Shown: positions 53,008 through 62,016, counted from the first letter of the stretch. The stretch is DNA of 64,000 nucleotides from Pseudanabaena galeata CCNP1313 (GCF_029910235.1 NZ_CP112874.1:3531001-3595000); one strand, 5' to 3'. Program-made: numbers and translations. The notes: generated by a model from the letters alone, not told the origin.

Positions 53008-54915
53008 ATGGAGCGACAGGCAGTGATGTCTTCTGGTAAAAAAATCTTTTTGGCAACCTTTTGGCGGCGCGTCAAAACGACGGTCGTAAGTTTAGCAATA
53101 TTGCAAAGTGTAGCGATCGCAGTGCCAACGGCTGCTCGTGCTGATACAGATAATGCAGCGACGATGGGCTATACCGAGCTACTTTCAAATGTGAAAGAAA
53201 ATCGTGTTCAAAAAATTGATCTCGAAAGTAACGGTTTAGCGGCGGAAGCAGTTTTAAAAGATGGGCGCAAAGTCAGGGTTGACTTAATTGCCCGTGATGG
53301 CAATACCGAGTTGATGAAAGCTCTCAGGGAAAATAATGTCGATATTGCGGTAAAAGCCCCTCAGCAACCAACCTTAATTTGGCAACTAGTCAGTACATTT
53401 TTTGTACCGATGCTGTTGATTTTTATATTGTTAATGGTGTTACGTCGCCTTAGCAATGCTCCTGGGGGACCCGGACAAACTCTCAGCTTTGGTAAAACGA
53501 AAGCAAGATTCTCGCCCGAAGCAAAGACGGGAATCATGTTTGAAGATGTGGCTGGCATTGATACAGCGAAGGAAGAACTACAGGAAGTTGTTACATTTCT
53601 TAAACAGCCCGATCGCTTTACAGCCGTGGGGGCAAAAATCCCTAAGGGCGTATTGCTGATTGGACCTCCCGGCACAGGTAAAACTCTATTAGCTAAGGCG
53701 ATCGCAGGAGAGGCGGGGGTTCCATTCTTCTCGTTGTCAGGCTCAGAATTTGTGGAAATGTTTGTGGGTGTAGGTGCTTCCCGCGTCCGCGATTTATTCC
53801 AAAAGGCAAAAGATAATGCACCTTGTATCATTTTCATCGATGAAATTGATGCGGTCGGTCGGCAACGGGGCGCTGGTATCGGTGGCGGTAACGATGAGCG
53901 CGAACAAACCCTCAACCAAATGCTCACGGAAATGGATGGGTTTCAGGGTAATTCAGGCGTGATTGTTGTCGCCGCAACCAATCGCCCAGATGTATTGGAT
54001 AGCGCTTTGCTACGTCCCGGTCGTTTTGATCGCCAAATCACCGTGGACTATCCCGACTACAAAGGTCGTCAAGAAATCCTCAAAGTCCATGCCCGCAATA
54101 AGAAACTAGAGGAAAATGTTTCTCTCGAATCGGTGGCGCGTTTAACCCCCGGATTTGCAGGAGCCGATTTGGCAAACTTGCTCAATGAAGCAGCCATCCT
54201 AGCAGCCCGACGCTATAAAGAAGCGATCGGTGAATTAGAAATTGCCGATGCAATTGATCGCATTACCATCGGACTAAGCATGAAGCCGATGCTCGATAGC
54301 TCCAAAAAACGTTTGGTCGCCTATCACGAAGTAGGTCATGCCCTAGTAATGACTTTGCTTAAAAATGCATCTTTGCTCGACAAAATTACGATTGTGCCTC
54401 GTTCTGGCGGTATCGGCGGCTTTGCCAAGGGCGTTCCCGATGAAGAATATGGCTTAGAGTCGCGATCGCAGATTCTCGATACAATTACGATGATGCTTGG
54501 TGGTCGTGCTGCTGAAGAAGTGGTCTTTGGTGATGCCGAAATAACTACGGGCGCATCGGGAGATTTTCAACAAGTCGCAAGGCTAACTCGCTTAATGGTG
54601 ACTCAATTCGGGATGTCAGATTTAGGATTGGGCGCTTTAGAATCCGAAAGCGGCGAAGTATTTTTGGGGCGTAACTTTATGCCTCAAAGCGATTACTCAG
54701 TCAAATTAGGCGATCGCATTGATCGGCAAATCCGTCTTATTGCTCAAACTTGTTACGACACAGCAAAACGTTTGATCGAAGAAAATCGCGATCTGTGCGA
54801 TCGCCTAGTGGATATTCTGTTAGACGTGGAAACCCTAGACGGTGAAGAATTCCGCAAAATCGTCGCGGAATACACGCAACTTCCAGAAAAGAAAACTGCC
54901 TCAGTCAAATTCTAA
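53008..54915 (+). CDS. ftsH: FtsH ATP-dependent zinc metalloprotease
   Basis: A 635-residue membrane-bound AAA+ protease. N-terminal hydrophobic segments (about 25-45 and 127-146, [15 protein letters not shown]) flank a lumenal or periplasmic domain. The AAA domain has Walker A GPPGTGKT (219-226), Walker [11 protein letters not shown] and the arginine fingers in RPGRFDRQ. The protease has HEVGH (440-444), with LGGRAAEEV and a third metal ligand in the GDFQQ region. Cyanobacterial FtsH hexamers remove damaged membrane proteins such as D1. ATG 53008 is used; MSSGKK six codons later is an alternative. The first segment AVPTAARAD looks like a cleavable signal. Confidence 0.96.
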   Translation: MERQAVMSSGKKIFLATFWRRVKTTVVSLAILQSVAIAVPTAARADTDNAATMGYTELLSNVKENRVQKIDLESNGLAAEAVLKDGRKVRVDLIARDGNTELMKALRENNVDIAVKAPQQPTLIWQLVSTFFVPMLLIFILLMVLRRLSNAPGGPGQTLSFGKTKARFSPEAKTGIMFEDVAGIDTAKEELQEVVTFLKQPDRFTAVGAKIPKGVLLIGPPGTGKTLLAKAIAGEAGVPFFSLSGSEFVEMFVGVGASRVRDLFQKAKDNAPCIIFIDEIDAVGRQRGAGIGGGNDEREQTLNQMLTEMDGFQGNSGVIVVAATNRPDVLDSALLRPGRFDRQITVDYPDYKGRQEILKVHARNKKLEENVSLESVARLTPGFAGADLANLLNEAAILAARRYKEAIGELEIADAIDRITIGLSMKPMLDSSKKRLVAYHEVGHALVMTLLKNASLLDKITIVPRSGGIGGFAKGVPDEEYGLESRSQILDTITMMLGGRAAEEVVFGDAEITTGASGDFQQVARLTRLMVTQFGMSDLGLGALESESGEVFLGRNFMPQSDYSVKLGDRIDRQIRLIAQTCYDTAKRLIEENRDLCDRLVDILLDVETLDGEEFRKIVAEYTQLPEKKTASVKF

Positions 54916-54979
54916 GAAAAAAGGAGCGCTAAGCGCTCCTTTCTTTTCTTAAGGGAGCGCTAAGCGCTCCCTTTTTTAT
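54914..54979. terminator. two tandem terminator hairpins after ftsH
   Basis: GAAAAAAGGAGCGCTAAGCG with complement, then AAGGGAGCGCTAAGCGCTCC with TTTTTT. Both have the same GGAGCGCTAAGCGCTCC core; the second overlaps the stop of the convergent MBL-fold gene. Confidence 0.85.
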
Positions 54980-55752
54980 GTGACGGCTAATTTTTGGAGC
55001 TTGACCTCAAAACGTTCCCAAGGCTTAGGCTCAATCACTTGCGTAGAAATATTATTTTCCGTGAATAGCGATCGCAGAGAATCCATCGATCCTTCCGCCT
55101 TCAAGATATTTAACAAGACCCCGCTATAGGTCAAATCACCACCTGCGGCGGTTGGCAACATTACTTGAGGCTTGAGCCACTTTGCTACCTGCACAGCACC
55201 TTGCTGCCCCTTGATTACCGTACCAACCAGCGGCAATTTCAAATCAATCATGGGCGTAATCACCACATCTACAGGCGCAAATTCTTGAATTGCCGCCGCA
55301 TGGTAGCCATGAGGTTCGTAATAAATAGAAGTTCCTTCTACAAGATCTCGGAGAATATATCCATTCTCCATAGTGGTTGGCCCAGTGGGTGAACCTAGCA
55401 CGGCTCTGATTTCCAATAGGTTAGGAATACTAAATATTTCACCATGGGCAAGAGCCGTAACTTGGGCATAGCCAAGTTCGTTGACTAATTTGGCAGCACT
55501 TGGCGAACCAACTACAGGAATTTGGCGATCGAGTTGCTTAAGAGTAGGGGGATGGGCGTGATCTGGTAACCCCTGTGACAGCAAAATCAAATCAATATTT
55601 TGGGGAATCTCTCTCGGAGTAAGACGCTCAGACTTAAAAAACCATGCAGCATTGCCAAACATCAACGCATCAACCAACCAAGGATCGAGCAAAATGCGTT
55701 TACCTGCAATCTCGATCAACCATGAATTACTGTCTAGCCATGTTAAATACAT
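54976..55752 (-). CDS. MBL-fold hydrolase-like protein with altered metal motif
   Basis: About 258 residues of a metallo-beta-lactamase-type fold: MYLTWLDSNSWLIEIAGKRILLDPWL, then LSQGLPDHAHPPTLKQL at the place of the usual HxHxDH, ENGYILRDL, YYEPHGYH, DVVITPMIDLKLP and QVMLPTAAGGDL. Only DHAH remains of the first histidine cluster, so metal binding may be partial or the protein non-catalytic; the retained histidines (PHGYH) suggest it still binds something. The longer frame to 55848 is unlikely; ATG 55752 fits the fold. Confidence 0.82.
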   Translation of the reverse strand: MYLTWLDSNSWLIEIAGKRILLDPWLVDALMFGNAAWFFKSERLTPREIPQNIDLILLSQGLPDHAHPPTLKQLDRQIPVVGSPSAAKLVNELGYAQVTALAHGEIFSIPNLLEIRAVLGSPTGPTTMENGYILRDLVEGTSIYYEPHGYHAAAIQEFAPVDVVITPMIDLKLPLVGTVIKGQQGAVQVAKWLKPQVMLPTAAGGDLTYSGVLLNILKAEGSMDSLRSLFTENNISTQVIEPKPWERFEVKLQKLAVT

Positions 55753-55877
55753 AATTCTTAGAGGTGGTAGCTTTCTAAATAGTATTGTAACGAATTGTTT
55801 ACAAACAAAATCAGAAGAAGTGCAAAGTATATCTACAGGCTCACCCAAGGATTAGCGGCGCTTCGCGCCGCTAATCC

Positions 55878-55946
55878 TTGGAATCAAAACCCAAGAATTG
55901 GTTGGCGGCGCGGAGCGCCGCCAACCAATTCTTGGGTTTTATACTC
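55878..55946. repeat. family A-like palindrome
   Basis: AATCAAAACCCAAGAATTGG, GTTGGCGGCGCGGAGCGCCGCC and complement, ending TTGGGTTTTATACTCC. A further short palindrome (GGATTAGCGGCGC...GCGCCGCTAATCC) precedes it. Confidence 0.7.
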
Positions 55947-55962
55947 CTAATTTTTGATATAA

Positions 55963-56041
55963 AAAACCCGCAGGAGGCATTCTTGCGGGGAGAAATTATG
56001 TAGATACGTCGCTAGTGACCAAAGTATCCTCCTTTTTTCTG
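55963..56041 (-). ncRNA. candidate short transcript with rho-independent terminator
   Basis: The minus strand ends with CCCGCAAGAATGCCTCCTGC, GGGTTTTTT: a clean terminator unlike the repeat palindromes around it. Before it is AAAAAAGGAGG, a strong Shine-Dalgarno-like run, seven bases before TTGGTCACTAGCGACGTATC and a stop (an eight-codon frame, MVTSDVST). It may be an sRNA, a leader peptide or the tail of a lost gene. TACTTA at about 56045 could be a -10 box. Function unknown. Confidence 0.45.
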
Positions 56042-56273
56042 GATTAAGTAGTGACTCAACTCACAACAAGAAGGCGATCGTGTAACAACTCTCTTGTGAC
56101 AGTGATCACAAGTACCTATCCAAACCGCAGACCATATTTTGCCTACATCAGCCCGACTGTACTAATCGACACTTTTACAGATCATCCTTTAAACGTATAA
56201 GAAATCAGGGCTAAACTTACGCCAATTTGCAATTTACAGCTTTCCTGTTATTGCTCAAAATAATCTGTGACAA

Positions 56274-56383
56274 CTTACAGCAATTATCAACCAACGGAAT
56301 CACAAGATATTTTTTAAAGGCGTTGGTTTGCATCACTTTTAAAAAATATCTTGGTTTGGGTTTAAGCGCAAAGCATTGTAAAC
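56274..56383. repeat. family D palindromic repeat (reverse orientation)
   Basis: TTACAGCAATTATCAACCAA, then AAGATATTTTTTAAAGGCGT with an imperfect complement, and TTGGTTTGGGTTTAAGCGC. It is degenerate compared with the copy at 51179. Confidence 0.7.
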
Positions 56384-56409
56384 AAGGGGATAAGCGACGG
56401 ATTAACACC

Positions 56410-56510
56410 AAAGCATAAAATCGCTTAGCAATTTTATGCCTTTAAAACCCTTGCTGGGTTTGATTTGCAACTCACAAAAGTGTCGTCATACTCTTGTGAG
56501 TTGATATAAA
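56410..56510. repeat. family C palindromic repeat (reverse orientation)
   Basis: CATAAAATCGCTTAGCAATTTTATG hairpin region, TTAAAACCCTTGCTGGGTTTG, then CAACTCACAAAAGTGTCGTC and ACTCTTGTGAGTTG. Together with the family D copy and the candidate RNA it accounts for most of the 780-base gap between the MBL gene and amt. Confidence 0.7.
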
Positions 56511-56535
56511 TGCTCAACAATCCAAATAGCGGTGT

Positions 56536-57999
56536 ATGGATCTAATCATGGCAAAAGTCACAACAAAAAGAAAGAATTATTTTGCGCGTTTTTTTGCGAT
56601 CGCAATTGGGGCTGCAATATTTGCTGCATTTACTCCCGCCATTGCCCATGCAGTGGAGACAGGCACACTAGAGTCTTTAACCAAAAGCACAGGCGATCTA
56701 AAGCTATCTGTTGATACGAGTTGGGTGCTGATCACGGGGTTTTTAGTGTTTTTTATGCAATGTGGATTTGCGATGCTAGAGGCTGGGCTAGTCAGACAGA
56801 CGGGGGTAGTAAATACACTTGCTGAGAACTTTATTGATGCGGCTGTTACCCTTTTAGCTTGGTGGACTACTGGTTTTGCGATCGCCTTTGGCACAACTAG
56901 TAACGGATTTTTTGGAGTAGATGGCTTCTTTTTAAGTAATGCTTTTACTTTAAATAATGGGGCGATCGAGTATGCCATGGGTTCGGGCGGTTCCACTGCC
57001 CCGATCAACACATTGACGCTGTTCTTTTTTCAGTTCGCTTTCTCGGCAACGGCAAGTACGATCACCACGGGAGCGATGGCGGAACGGACAGAATTTAAAG
57101 GCGATTTAATCTATGCCTTTATTATGGGTGCTGTGCTGTATCCCATCGTTGTACATTGGGTTTGGAATAATGGCGGATGGTTAAACAAACTCAACTTCCA
57201 TGATTTTGCAGGCAGTGCCGTTGTCCATACTGTGGGCGGATGGACTTCTCTAGTTGGGGCATACTTACTCGGTCCACGTCCCGATCGCGTATGGGGACAA
57301 ATTCCTCCAGCCCATAACCTTGGTTATGCCACAATTGGCACAATGATTTTATGGTTTGGTTGGTATGGATTCAATGCAGGTTCAACTCTGACCTTAGAGA
57401 ATACAGGACTAGTGGGCTTAGTTGTGGTAAATACAACCCTCGCAGCTTCGACTGGTGCAGTAGCCGCCATGCTCTATATTTACTTTCGATTTAAGCAATG
57501 GCACTTATTCTGCGGACTAAATGGCTCGTTGGCAGGCTTAGTAGCTGTGACCGCAGGTTGTGCCTATATTATGCCTTGGGCGGCGGCACTGATTGGCTTA
57601 GTCGCGGGTGTAATGGTTCTCGTCGTCGTGGACATCATTGAGTGGTTTGAAATTGATGATCCTGTGGGGGCTTTTGCAGTACATGGCTCTTGCGGAATGA
57701 TGGGAACGATCGCGGTCGGTTTGTTAGGACATCCCGCTCTGACCATCAACAAAAAAGCAGGATTATTCTTGGGTGGCGGCTTTGACTTGCTTGGCGTACA
57801 GCTTGGTGGGATCGCGGCGATCGCTCTCTTTACAGTTGCCTTCTCATTTTTGATGTTTGTACCACTGAAAGCAGTTGGTCTACTACGAGTCAGTGAAGAA
57901 GCTGACCGCATTGGCATTGATGTTTACGAGCATGGTGCATCGGCTTGGCCAGATGTTTATCCCATCGATGATCTGCAATTTGATGATGATGAAGAATAA
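56536..57999 (+). CDS. amt: ammonium transporter
   Basis: A 487-residue Amt/MEP/Rh channel with an N-terminal signal-like segment (FFAIAIGAAIFAAFTPAIAHA) and eleven membrane helices. Marks: FMQCGFAMLEAGLVR, FFQFAFSATASTITTGAMAER, VVHWVWNNGGWLNKLNFHDFAGS (pore histidine region), HTVGGWTSLVGAYLLGPR, WYGFNAGSTL and FAVHGSCGMMGTIAVGL (second pore histidine). It imports ammonium and is usually induced by NtcA under nitrogen shortage. I see no perfect GTA-N8-TAC box upstream. ATG 56536 is used; ATG 56548 (MAKVTTKRK) is possible. Confidence 0.95.
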   Translation: MDLIMAKVTTKRKNYFARFFAIAIGAAIFAAFTPAIAHAVETGTLESLTKSTGDLKLSVDTSWVLITGFLVFFMQCGFAMLEAGLVRQTGVVNTLAENFIDAAVTLLAWWTTGFAIAFGTTSNGFFGVDGFFLSNAFTLNNGAIEYAMGSGGSTAPINTLTLFFFQFAFSATASTITTGAMAERTEFKGDLIYAFIMGAVLYPIVVHWVWNNGGWLNKLNFHDFAGSAVVHTVGGWTSLVGAYLLGPRPDRVWGQIPPAHNLGYATIGTMILWFGWYGFNAGSTLTLENTGLVGLVVVNTTLAASTGAVAAMLYIYFRFKQWHLFCGLNGSLAGLVAVTAGCAYIMPWAAALIGLVAGVMVLVVVDIIEWFEIDDPVGAFAVHGSCGMMGTIAVGLLGHPALTINKKAGLFLGGGFDLLGVQLGGIAAIALFTVAFSFLMFVPLKAVGLLRVSEEADRIGIDVYEHGASAWPDVYPIDDLQFDDDEE

Positions 58000-58037
58000 A
58001 GTAAATGGCAGCGCTTAGCACTGCCATTTACTTTTTT
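57997..58037 (+). terminator. terminator of amt
   Basis: AAAGTAAATGGCAGCGC, loop TTAG, complement with one mismatch ending in T7. It overlaps the amt stop. Confidence 0.85.
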
Positions 58038-58116
58038 TAGTGTTTTTCTGAGGTGATTTTGCTAGTATTATTCGGATAGCTTGTGCTGCTAAAACTCAAA
58101 TCTCAAGAATTTGTTT

Positions 58117-58217
58117 TTAATTTATAAAAGTGTCGTTACACTTTTATAAATTAAAAACAAAACCAGTAAGGATTTTAAAATCTAAAAATGGCAGAGCCAT
58201 TTTTAGATTTGGTATTA
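58117..58217. repeat. family C palindromic repeat
   Basis: AATTTATAAAAGTGTCGTTACACTTTTATAAATT hairpin region, AAAACAAAACCAGTAAGG, then TCTAAAAATGGC/GCCATTTTTAGA and TTGGTATTA. It lies just upstream of the GAF gene. Confidence 0.83.
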
Positions 58218-58258
58218 TTTGTGCTGAGCGGGACATTATAAAGATATTGGCGACATCC

Positions 58259-58933
58259 ATGACTCCTGATTTAGGCTGGCAACCAGACCCATCTGAAGAT
58301 ATCTCCCCCTCGAATCCTCAGGTATTAATAGAGCAATTGCGTTATTACAAGTGCTTGCTTGACGATCTGTTGACAGTATCTTTATCTTTGTCTAGCATCC
58401 ATGACCTAAGAACTTTTTTAGAATCAGTATTAGCAACAACTCGCAAAATGACAGCAAGTGATGCAGGTAGTATTTATTTAATTGATCGCTCTGCCCCAGT
58501 CCACACAGTCTGCTTTGAAGTTTCTCAAAATGATTCTCAACCCGATCGCTCACTAGTCAACTTTGCCGTGCCACTCAACCAAGATAGTATCGTCGGGTAT
58601 GTTGCCATGACAGGTGAAACGCTTAATTTATCTGATGTGCGAGATCTCCCTGATGATGCCATATATCGACATCACAAGACCTTTGATCACGATATTGAAT
58701 ATCACACACGTTCAGTTTTAGCTGTTCCCATGTTTGATTCGCAAAAAAGAACAAGCGGCGTTTTTCAGTTAATAAATCGTAAGGTTCAAGATATTTCAAT
58801 CACATCAGATAATGTCAAAGAAATTACCCTTGCCTATTCAGATTTAGATGAGAAATTATTAAAGGCGATCGTTTCTCAAATATCTCTATACATAGAGCGA
58901 TCGCAACTTTTAGGGCAAGTATTTCCCACGTAA
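58259..58933 (+). CDS. GAF-domain protein
   Basis: About 224 residues: a short N-terminal region with a coiled segment (LIEQLRYYKCLLDDLLTVSLSL), then one GAF domain (about 60-215) with TRKMTASDAGSIYLIDR, VNFAVPLNQDSIVGYVAMTGETLNLSD and SVLAVPMFDSQKRTSGVFQLINR. The last two are typical of cyclic-nucleotide-type GAF domains. No output domain is present, so it may bind a ligand and act through a partner. The frame opens at 58130 in a repeat; ATG 58259 is taken. Confidence 0.85.
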   Translation: MTPDLGWQPDPSEDISPSNPQVLIEQLRYYKCLLDDLLTVSLSLSSIHDLRTFLESVLATTRKMTASDAGSIYLIDRSAPVHTVCFEVSQNDSQPDRSLVNFAVPLNQDSIVGYVAMTGETLNLSDVRDLPDDAIYRHHKTFDHDIEYHTRSVLAVPMFDSQKRTSGVFQLINRKVQDISITSDNVKEITLAYSDLDEKLLKAIVSQISLYIERSQLLGQVFPT

Positions 58934-58940
58934 TACCAAG

Positions 58941-59047
58941 TTATAGCGCTTTGCGATCAAACCCAAACCAATAAAAAATTTGAAAGCGTTGCAAAGCAAC
59001 GCTTTCAAATTTTTTATTGTGTTTCGTTTGATCGGCAATTGCTGTAG
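58941..59047. repeat. family D palindromic repeat
   Basis: TTATAGCGCTTTGCGATCAA, ATAAAAAATTTGAAAGCGTT with complement, TTGTGTTTCGTTTGATCGG and CAATTGCTGTAGG. Nearly the same as the copy at 51179. First of a row of repeats that fill 58934-59390; 59391-59516 shows nothing. Confidence 0.85.
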
Positions 59048-59050
59048 GTT

Positions 59051-59163
59051 AACGTCAGTTCGACAAAAGCAAAAAATGGAAAGAATCTCTAAGCGATTCT
59101 TTCCATTTTTTGCCATTTGCGGCGTGCTTCGCACGCCACAAATGGCAATATCGAACTCACGTT
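59051..59163. repeat. family B palindromic repeat
   Basis: AACGTCAGTTCGACAAAAGC, AAAAAATGGAAAGAATC hairpin with complement, TTTGCGGCGTGC/GCACGCCACAAA and ATATCGAACTCACGTT. Both inner hairpins are present. Confidence 0.86.
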
Positions 59164-59192
59164 TTAACTAAACGTCAGTTCGACAAAAGTGG

Positions 59193-59265
59193 AACGCTGA
59201 GATTGGGGCTTGGAGACCAAGCCCCTACATTTACACATATGTAGGGGCTTGGTCTCCAAGCCCTC
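59193..59265. repeat. family F repeat inside a truncated family B end
   Basis: AACGCTGAGATTGGGGCTTG, ACCAAGCCCCTACATTTACA, then GTAGGGGCTTGGTCTCCAAG. It follows a bare family B start (AACGTCAGTTCGACAAAAG at 59171), so it seems to have replaced or entered a B copy. Sister copy at 40285-40360. Confidence 0.75.
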
Positions 59266-59275
59266 TTTCTAACTT

Positions 59276-59388
59276 AACGCCAGTTCGACAAAAGCGAAAA
59301 ATGGTAAGAATCGCTAAACGATTCTTACCATTTTTCGCCATTTGCGTCGTGCTTCGCACGACGCAAATGGCAATATCGAACTCACGTT
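59276..59388. repeat. family B palindromic repeat
   Basis: AACGCCAGTTCGACAAAAGC, GAAAAATGGTAAGAATCGC with complement, CATTTGCGTCGTGC/GCACGACGCAAATG and ATATCGAACTCACGTT. In the second hairpin both strands carry matching changes relative to other copies (GCGTCG/CGACGC), so pairing is kept. Confidence 0.86.
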
Positions 59389-59516
59389 AACTAAGGTGGA
59401 TCTTCGCGCCACAACGTCTAATCTTTCAGGAAGGAAGTATCTTTTATAGTGGCAATTTATGAGTTAACTCTACAAAAATCATCAATCAAACTAAGCTGCT
59501 TGATACAATATTGAGT

Positions 59517-60056
59517 CTACACATACATTTGATTTGAGTGCTTAAATTTACGGCGGACAAAACGCAAGAAAGTTAACCACCTTTGAGCAGGAAAATCATA
59601 GAATGAGAAAATATCACCATAGGCTGCAAAAGCATTTTGATGGTGCAACCAATGTCTTTCAGGCGTGGTAATGAATAACAAGTCACACCAAGATTTCCAA
59701 GGTTCTGGAGTTTTCCATTCAAGGATTGAGACATGTCTCCACACCACATGAAACTCACCCAACAGCAGACCAATAATCGTACCGATCGCTGATAAATGCC
59801 ATAACCAAGGTGTAAATATAAAGTAAGGAACTGCTCCTAACATGCCATCTAGCAACACGAGAGGATTCTTGGTCAAAACTGCATAATGTAGAAAGCTACG
59901 GTTTTTACCATGATGCACGATGGAGTGAAACTTACCAAAAACATGTTCGGGAACATGGTAAAAAAATGTTGAAAAGAAATCACCTAGCAGAAGTAACAGC
60001 AATGTAGCTGCGATCGCTTTTGCCAATTCTAAAGTAACTTCTAAAATAACTTCCAA
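59517..60056 (-). CDS. fatty acid hydroxylase/sterol desaturase superfamily protein
   Basis: A 179-residue membrane di-iron protein. Histidine boxes: HSIVHH (HxxxHH), the middle box EFHVVWRHVS, and HWLHHQN. Hydrophobic segments flank them (AIAATLLLLLLGDFFSTFF, LLDGMLGAVPYFIF, AIGTIIGLLLG). Members hydroxylate or desaturate lipids, carotenoids or alkanes; the substrate here is unknown. It is small for the family but has the complete box pattern. ATG start at 60056. Confidence 0.82.
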   Translation of the reverse strand: MEVILEVTLELAKAIAATLLLLLLGDFFSTFFYHVPEHVFGKFHSIVHHGKNRSFLHYAVLTKNPLVLLDGMLGAVPYFIFTPWLWHLSAIGTIIGLLLGEFHVVWRHVSILEWKTPEPWKSWCDLLFITTPERHWLHHQNAFAAYGDIFSFYDFPAQRWLTFLRFVRRKFKHSNQMYV

Positions 60057-60210
60057 AGTAAACCCTCACAACTTGATTCAAGCCTAAGAGATGAAGTTAA
60101 AGTTACGTTTATACCAAGGTTAAGAATCAACTTTAGCTAAGTAAATATACTTGGATCGACCATAAATCGTTAAATTAATCTTTAAATCGACTTAACAAAA
60201 CTTAAGGTTG

Positions 60211-60301
60211 AGCTAGATCAATGTAAGTTTTGCTTATGATATAAAACCCAAAAGATGAATGGCGGCGCTTCGCGCCGCCATTCATCTTTTGGGTTGCTAT
60301 A
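60211..60301. repeat. family A palindromic repeat
   Basis: TAAGTTTTGCTTATGATATA, AAACCCAAAAGATGAATGGC, the GGCGCTTCGCGCC tip and complement, ending GCTATA. It overlaps the stop region of the gene at 60297. Confidence 0.75.
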
Positions 60302-60716
60302 GAGCATCTAAGCGATCGCTCAAAAAGCGATACCAAGCTGCTGCAATATCAATATCAGTAAATCTAATGCTAGGCATTTCTCCCGTTTTCAGCACTAATT
60401 CCAGAGAAATTTTCTTAGCATTCAATGGAAATTCAGCATCTTTTGCATCAAAAAACTTACTGTCAATCCGAAATCTAATACGGGCAATGTCTTGAAAAGT
60501 AACTGATTGAATATCTAGCGGATCTTTGCGGGTTGGTCGTCCCCATGTGAGGCGATCGCCTTTTTGTCCCAATACAGCATAGATGTCATATTTATGACGC
60601 TCAAATTGCTCAGCCCAACGTTTATAGGACTCAATTTTTTGGTACTCATTCCATCCTGACCACGCCAGCCAAAAGAACACTACCAGCAACGGCAACCACA
60701 ATAATCCACGTTCCAT
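60297..60716 (-). CDS. small membrane-anchored conserved protein
   Basis: A 139-residue protein with one N-terminal membrane helix (LLWLPLLVVFFWLAWSGW) and a soluble domain (YDIYAVLGQKGDRLTWGRPTRK, IQSVTFQDIARIRFRIDSKFF, ISLELVLKTGEMPSIRFTDID). It seems to be a conserved cyanobacterial family with no assigned role. ATG start at 60716; the last codons run into a family A repeat. Confidence 0.75.
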   Translation of the reverse strand: MERGLLWLPLLVVFFWLAWSGWNEYQKIESYKRWAEQFERHKYDIYAVLGQKGDRLTWGRPTRKDPLDIQSVTFQDIARIRFRIDSKFFDAKDAEFPLNAKKISLELVLKTGEMPSIRFTDIDIAAAWYRFLSDRLDAL

Positions 60717-60852
60717 AGATTAAAAATTTAGTTTGTTTACTAATAAATCTTGCTGTGCTTTACACGGCAAGATTTATTTTTATCATCAGCGTGAAACGCT
60801 GTCATTTAAATTTTGCCCTGCGGTGCATAGCAAAATTTACTTTGATTATCAA

Positions 60853-60926
60853 CGAGTATGGAGGGACTCGAACCCCCGACCCTCAGAACCGGAATCTGAT
60901 GCTCTATCCAACTGAGCTACATACCC
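60853..60926 (-). tRNA. tRNA-Arg (anticodon CCG)
   Basis: Minus strand: acceptor GGGTATG pairs with CATACTC (one G-T), D arm AGCTCAGTTGGATAGAGC, anticodon loop TTCCGGT giving CCG, T arm GGGGGTTCGAGTCCCTC, discriminator G. CCA is not encoded. It reads CGG codons. Confidence 0.95.
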
Positions 60927-60987
60927 ATACTTGATGAATCATATCATATTGCATAGTAGAGTCCGCTAGAAGCATTGCCTCAGCAAT

Positions 60988-61072
60988 TGATCCAAAAGAT
61001 GAGTGGCGGCGCGAAGCGCCGCCACTCATCTTTTGGGTTTTATGTGCTAAGTAAGACTTACTTACATTGATA
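60988..61072. repeat. family A palindromic repeat
   Basis: CCAAAAGATGAGTGGCGGCG, tip CGAAGCG, complement ending TTTTGGGTTTTATGTGCTAA, then GTAAGACTTACTTAC. It lies between tRNA-Arg and ftsX. Confidence 0.75.
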
Positions 61073-61098
61073 TAAGTAATCAGAAGGACTAACCAACT

Positions 61099-62016
61099 TC
61101 ATGAATTGAAAGAAAATCGACGTACAGCTAGCAGACTACCTAATACACCTATCACCGAACCAAAGACTACTAATATTGCAGGTAAAATCAGTTGCGATCG
61201 CAAATCCGTGGTCAAACCCAAAGTTAGGGATTTAATTAACTCAGGTTGATTAATGATCGCATCACCTAAAAGATTCAGACTTAGCATCAACATTAAATAA
61301 GCCGTCCCAGCGCCCGTAACTCCAAAAAATACGCCTTGCAGCACGAATGGGAAATAAATCCATGCAGCCGTAGCTCCCACCAATTGCATTACCTCAATTT
61401 CACGCCGTCGAGCCAACACAATTAGCCGAATCGTCGTCGTAATAACCGCGATCGCAATCACCGTAAAAATTGCCACGATCGCCACACTGCTATTACTCAA
61501 AGCGCGACGGAGTTGACCGATGCGCTCCACCACTTCATTGGTATACCAAACCTCATTGACCCCCTTTAAGCCAGAGATCCGCTTGGCAATATCAGGCACG
61601 CGATCGCTAGACACAGCCCGCACCTTAAACTCATCCACTAAAGGATTGCCACCAAGTTGTTGTGTTGCCTGATTAAGATCATTTTTACCCAGATCCTTCA
61701 TCAAATTTTCCCATGCATCTTCTTTAGGAATTAGCTTTGCAGCAGCAACACCATCCACTAGCAGCAAGCGCGGTTGCATCGACTCACCAACCACATTTTC
61801 ATCCAAATAAACCGAGATTTCTAACTGACTGCCTAGTTGCCCTAATACATTTTCCAGTTGCCAAGAGATCTGTAAGCTTGCGCCAAACAAAAACAACAAC
61901 ACAGCCACCGTACTAATAGCAGCCCAATTCATCCATCCGCCACGCCGCAATCCTAAAAAAGTCTCGCGTAGCAGATAGTCGATTTTAGTAAAGAAGCGAA
62001 CGACGTTTTGTACCAT
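61099..62016 (-). CDS. ftsX: FtsX, cell-division ABC permease
   Basis: About 305 residues. First membrane helix WAAISTVAVLLFLFGASL, an extracytoplasmic domain (about 60-180, LEISVYLDENV, LKGVNEVWYTNEVVERI), then three helices (IVAIFTVIAIAVITTTIRLIVL, FVLQGVFFGVTGAGTAYLM, LPAILVVFGSVIGVLGSL). FtsX transmits the FtsE ATPase cycle to peptidoglycan hydrolases at the septum. The frame begins at TTG 62028; ATG 62016 is the likely start. It follows ftsE by about 50 bases. Confidence 0.93.
   Translation of the reverse strand: MVQNVVRFFTKIDYLLRETFLGLRRGGWMNWAAISTVAVLLFLFGASLQISWQLENVLGQLGSQLEISVYLDENVVGESMQPRLLLVDGVAAAKLIPKEDAWENLMKDLGKNDLNQATQQLGGNPLVDEFKVRAVSSDRVPDIAKRISGLKGVNEVWYTNEVVERIGQLRRALSNSSVAIVAIFTVIAIAVITTTIRLIVLARRREIEVMQLVGATAAWIYFPFVLQGVFFGVTGAGTAYLMLMLSLNLLGDAIINQPELIKSLTLGLTTDLRSQLILPAILVVFGSVIGVLGSLLAVRRFSFNS

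Noticed and set aside
53361..53927. 188-residue open frame on the minus strand
   Set aside because: It is antisense to the conserved AAA domain of ftsH, with no family resemblance of its own.
56150..56175. NtcA-like box GTACTAATCGACAC far upstream of amt
   Set aside because: The right half is CAC instead of TAC and it lies nearly 380 bases from the start, so support is too weak.
56577..57011. 144-residue open frame on the minus strand
   Set aside because: Shadow of amt membrane helices.
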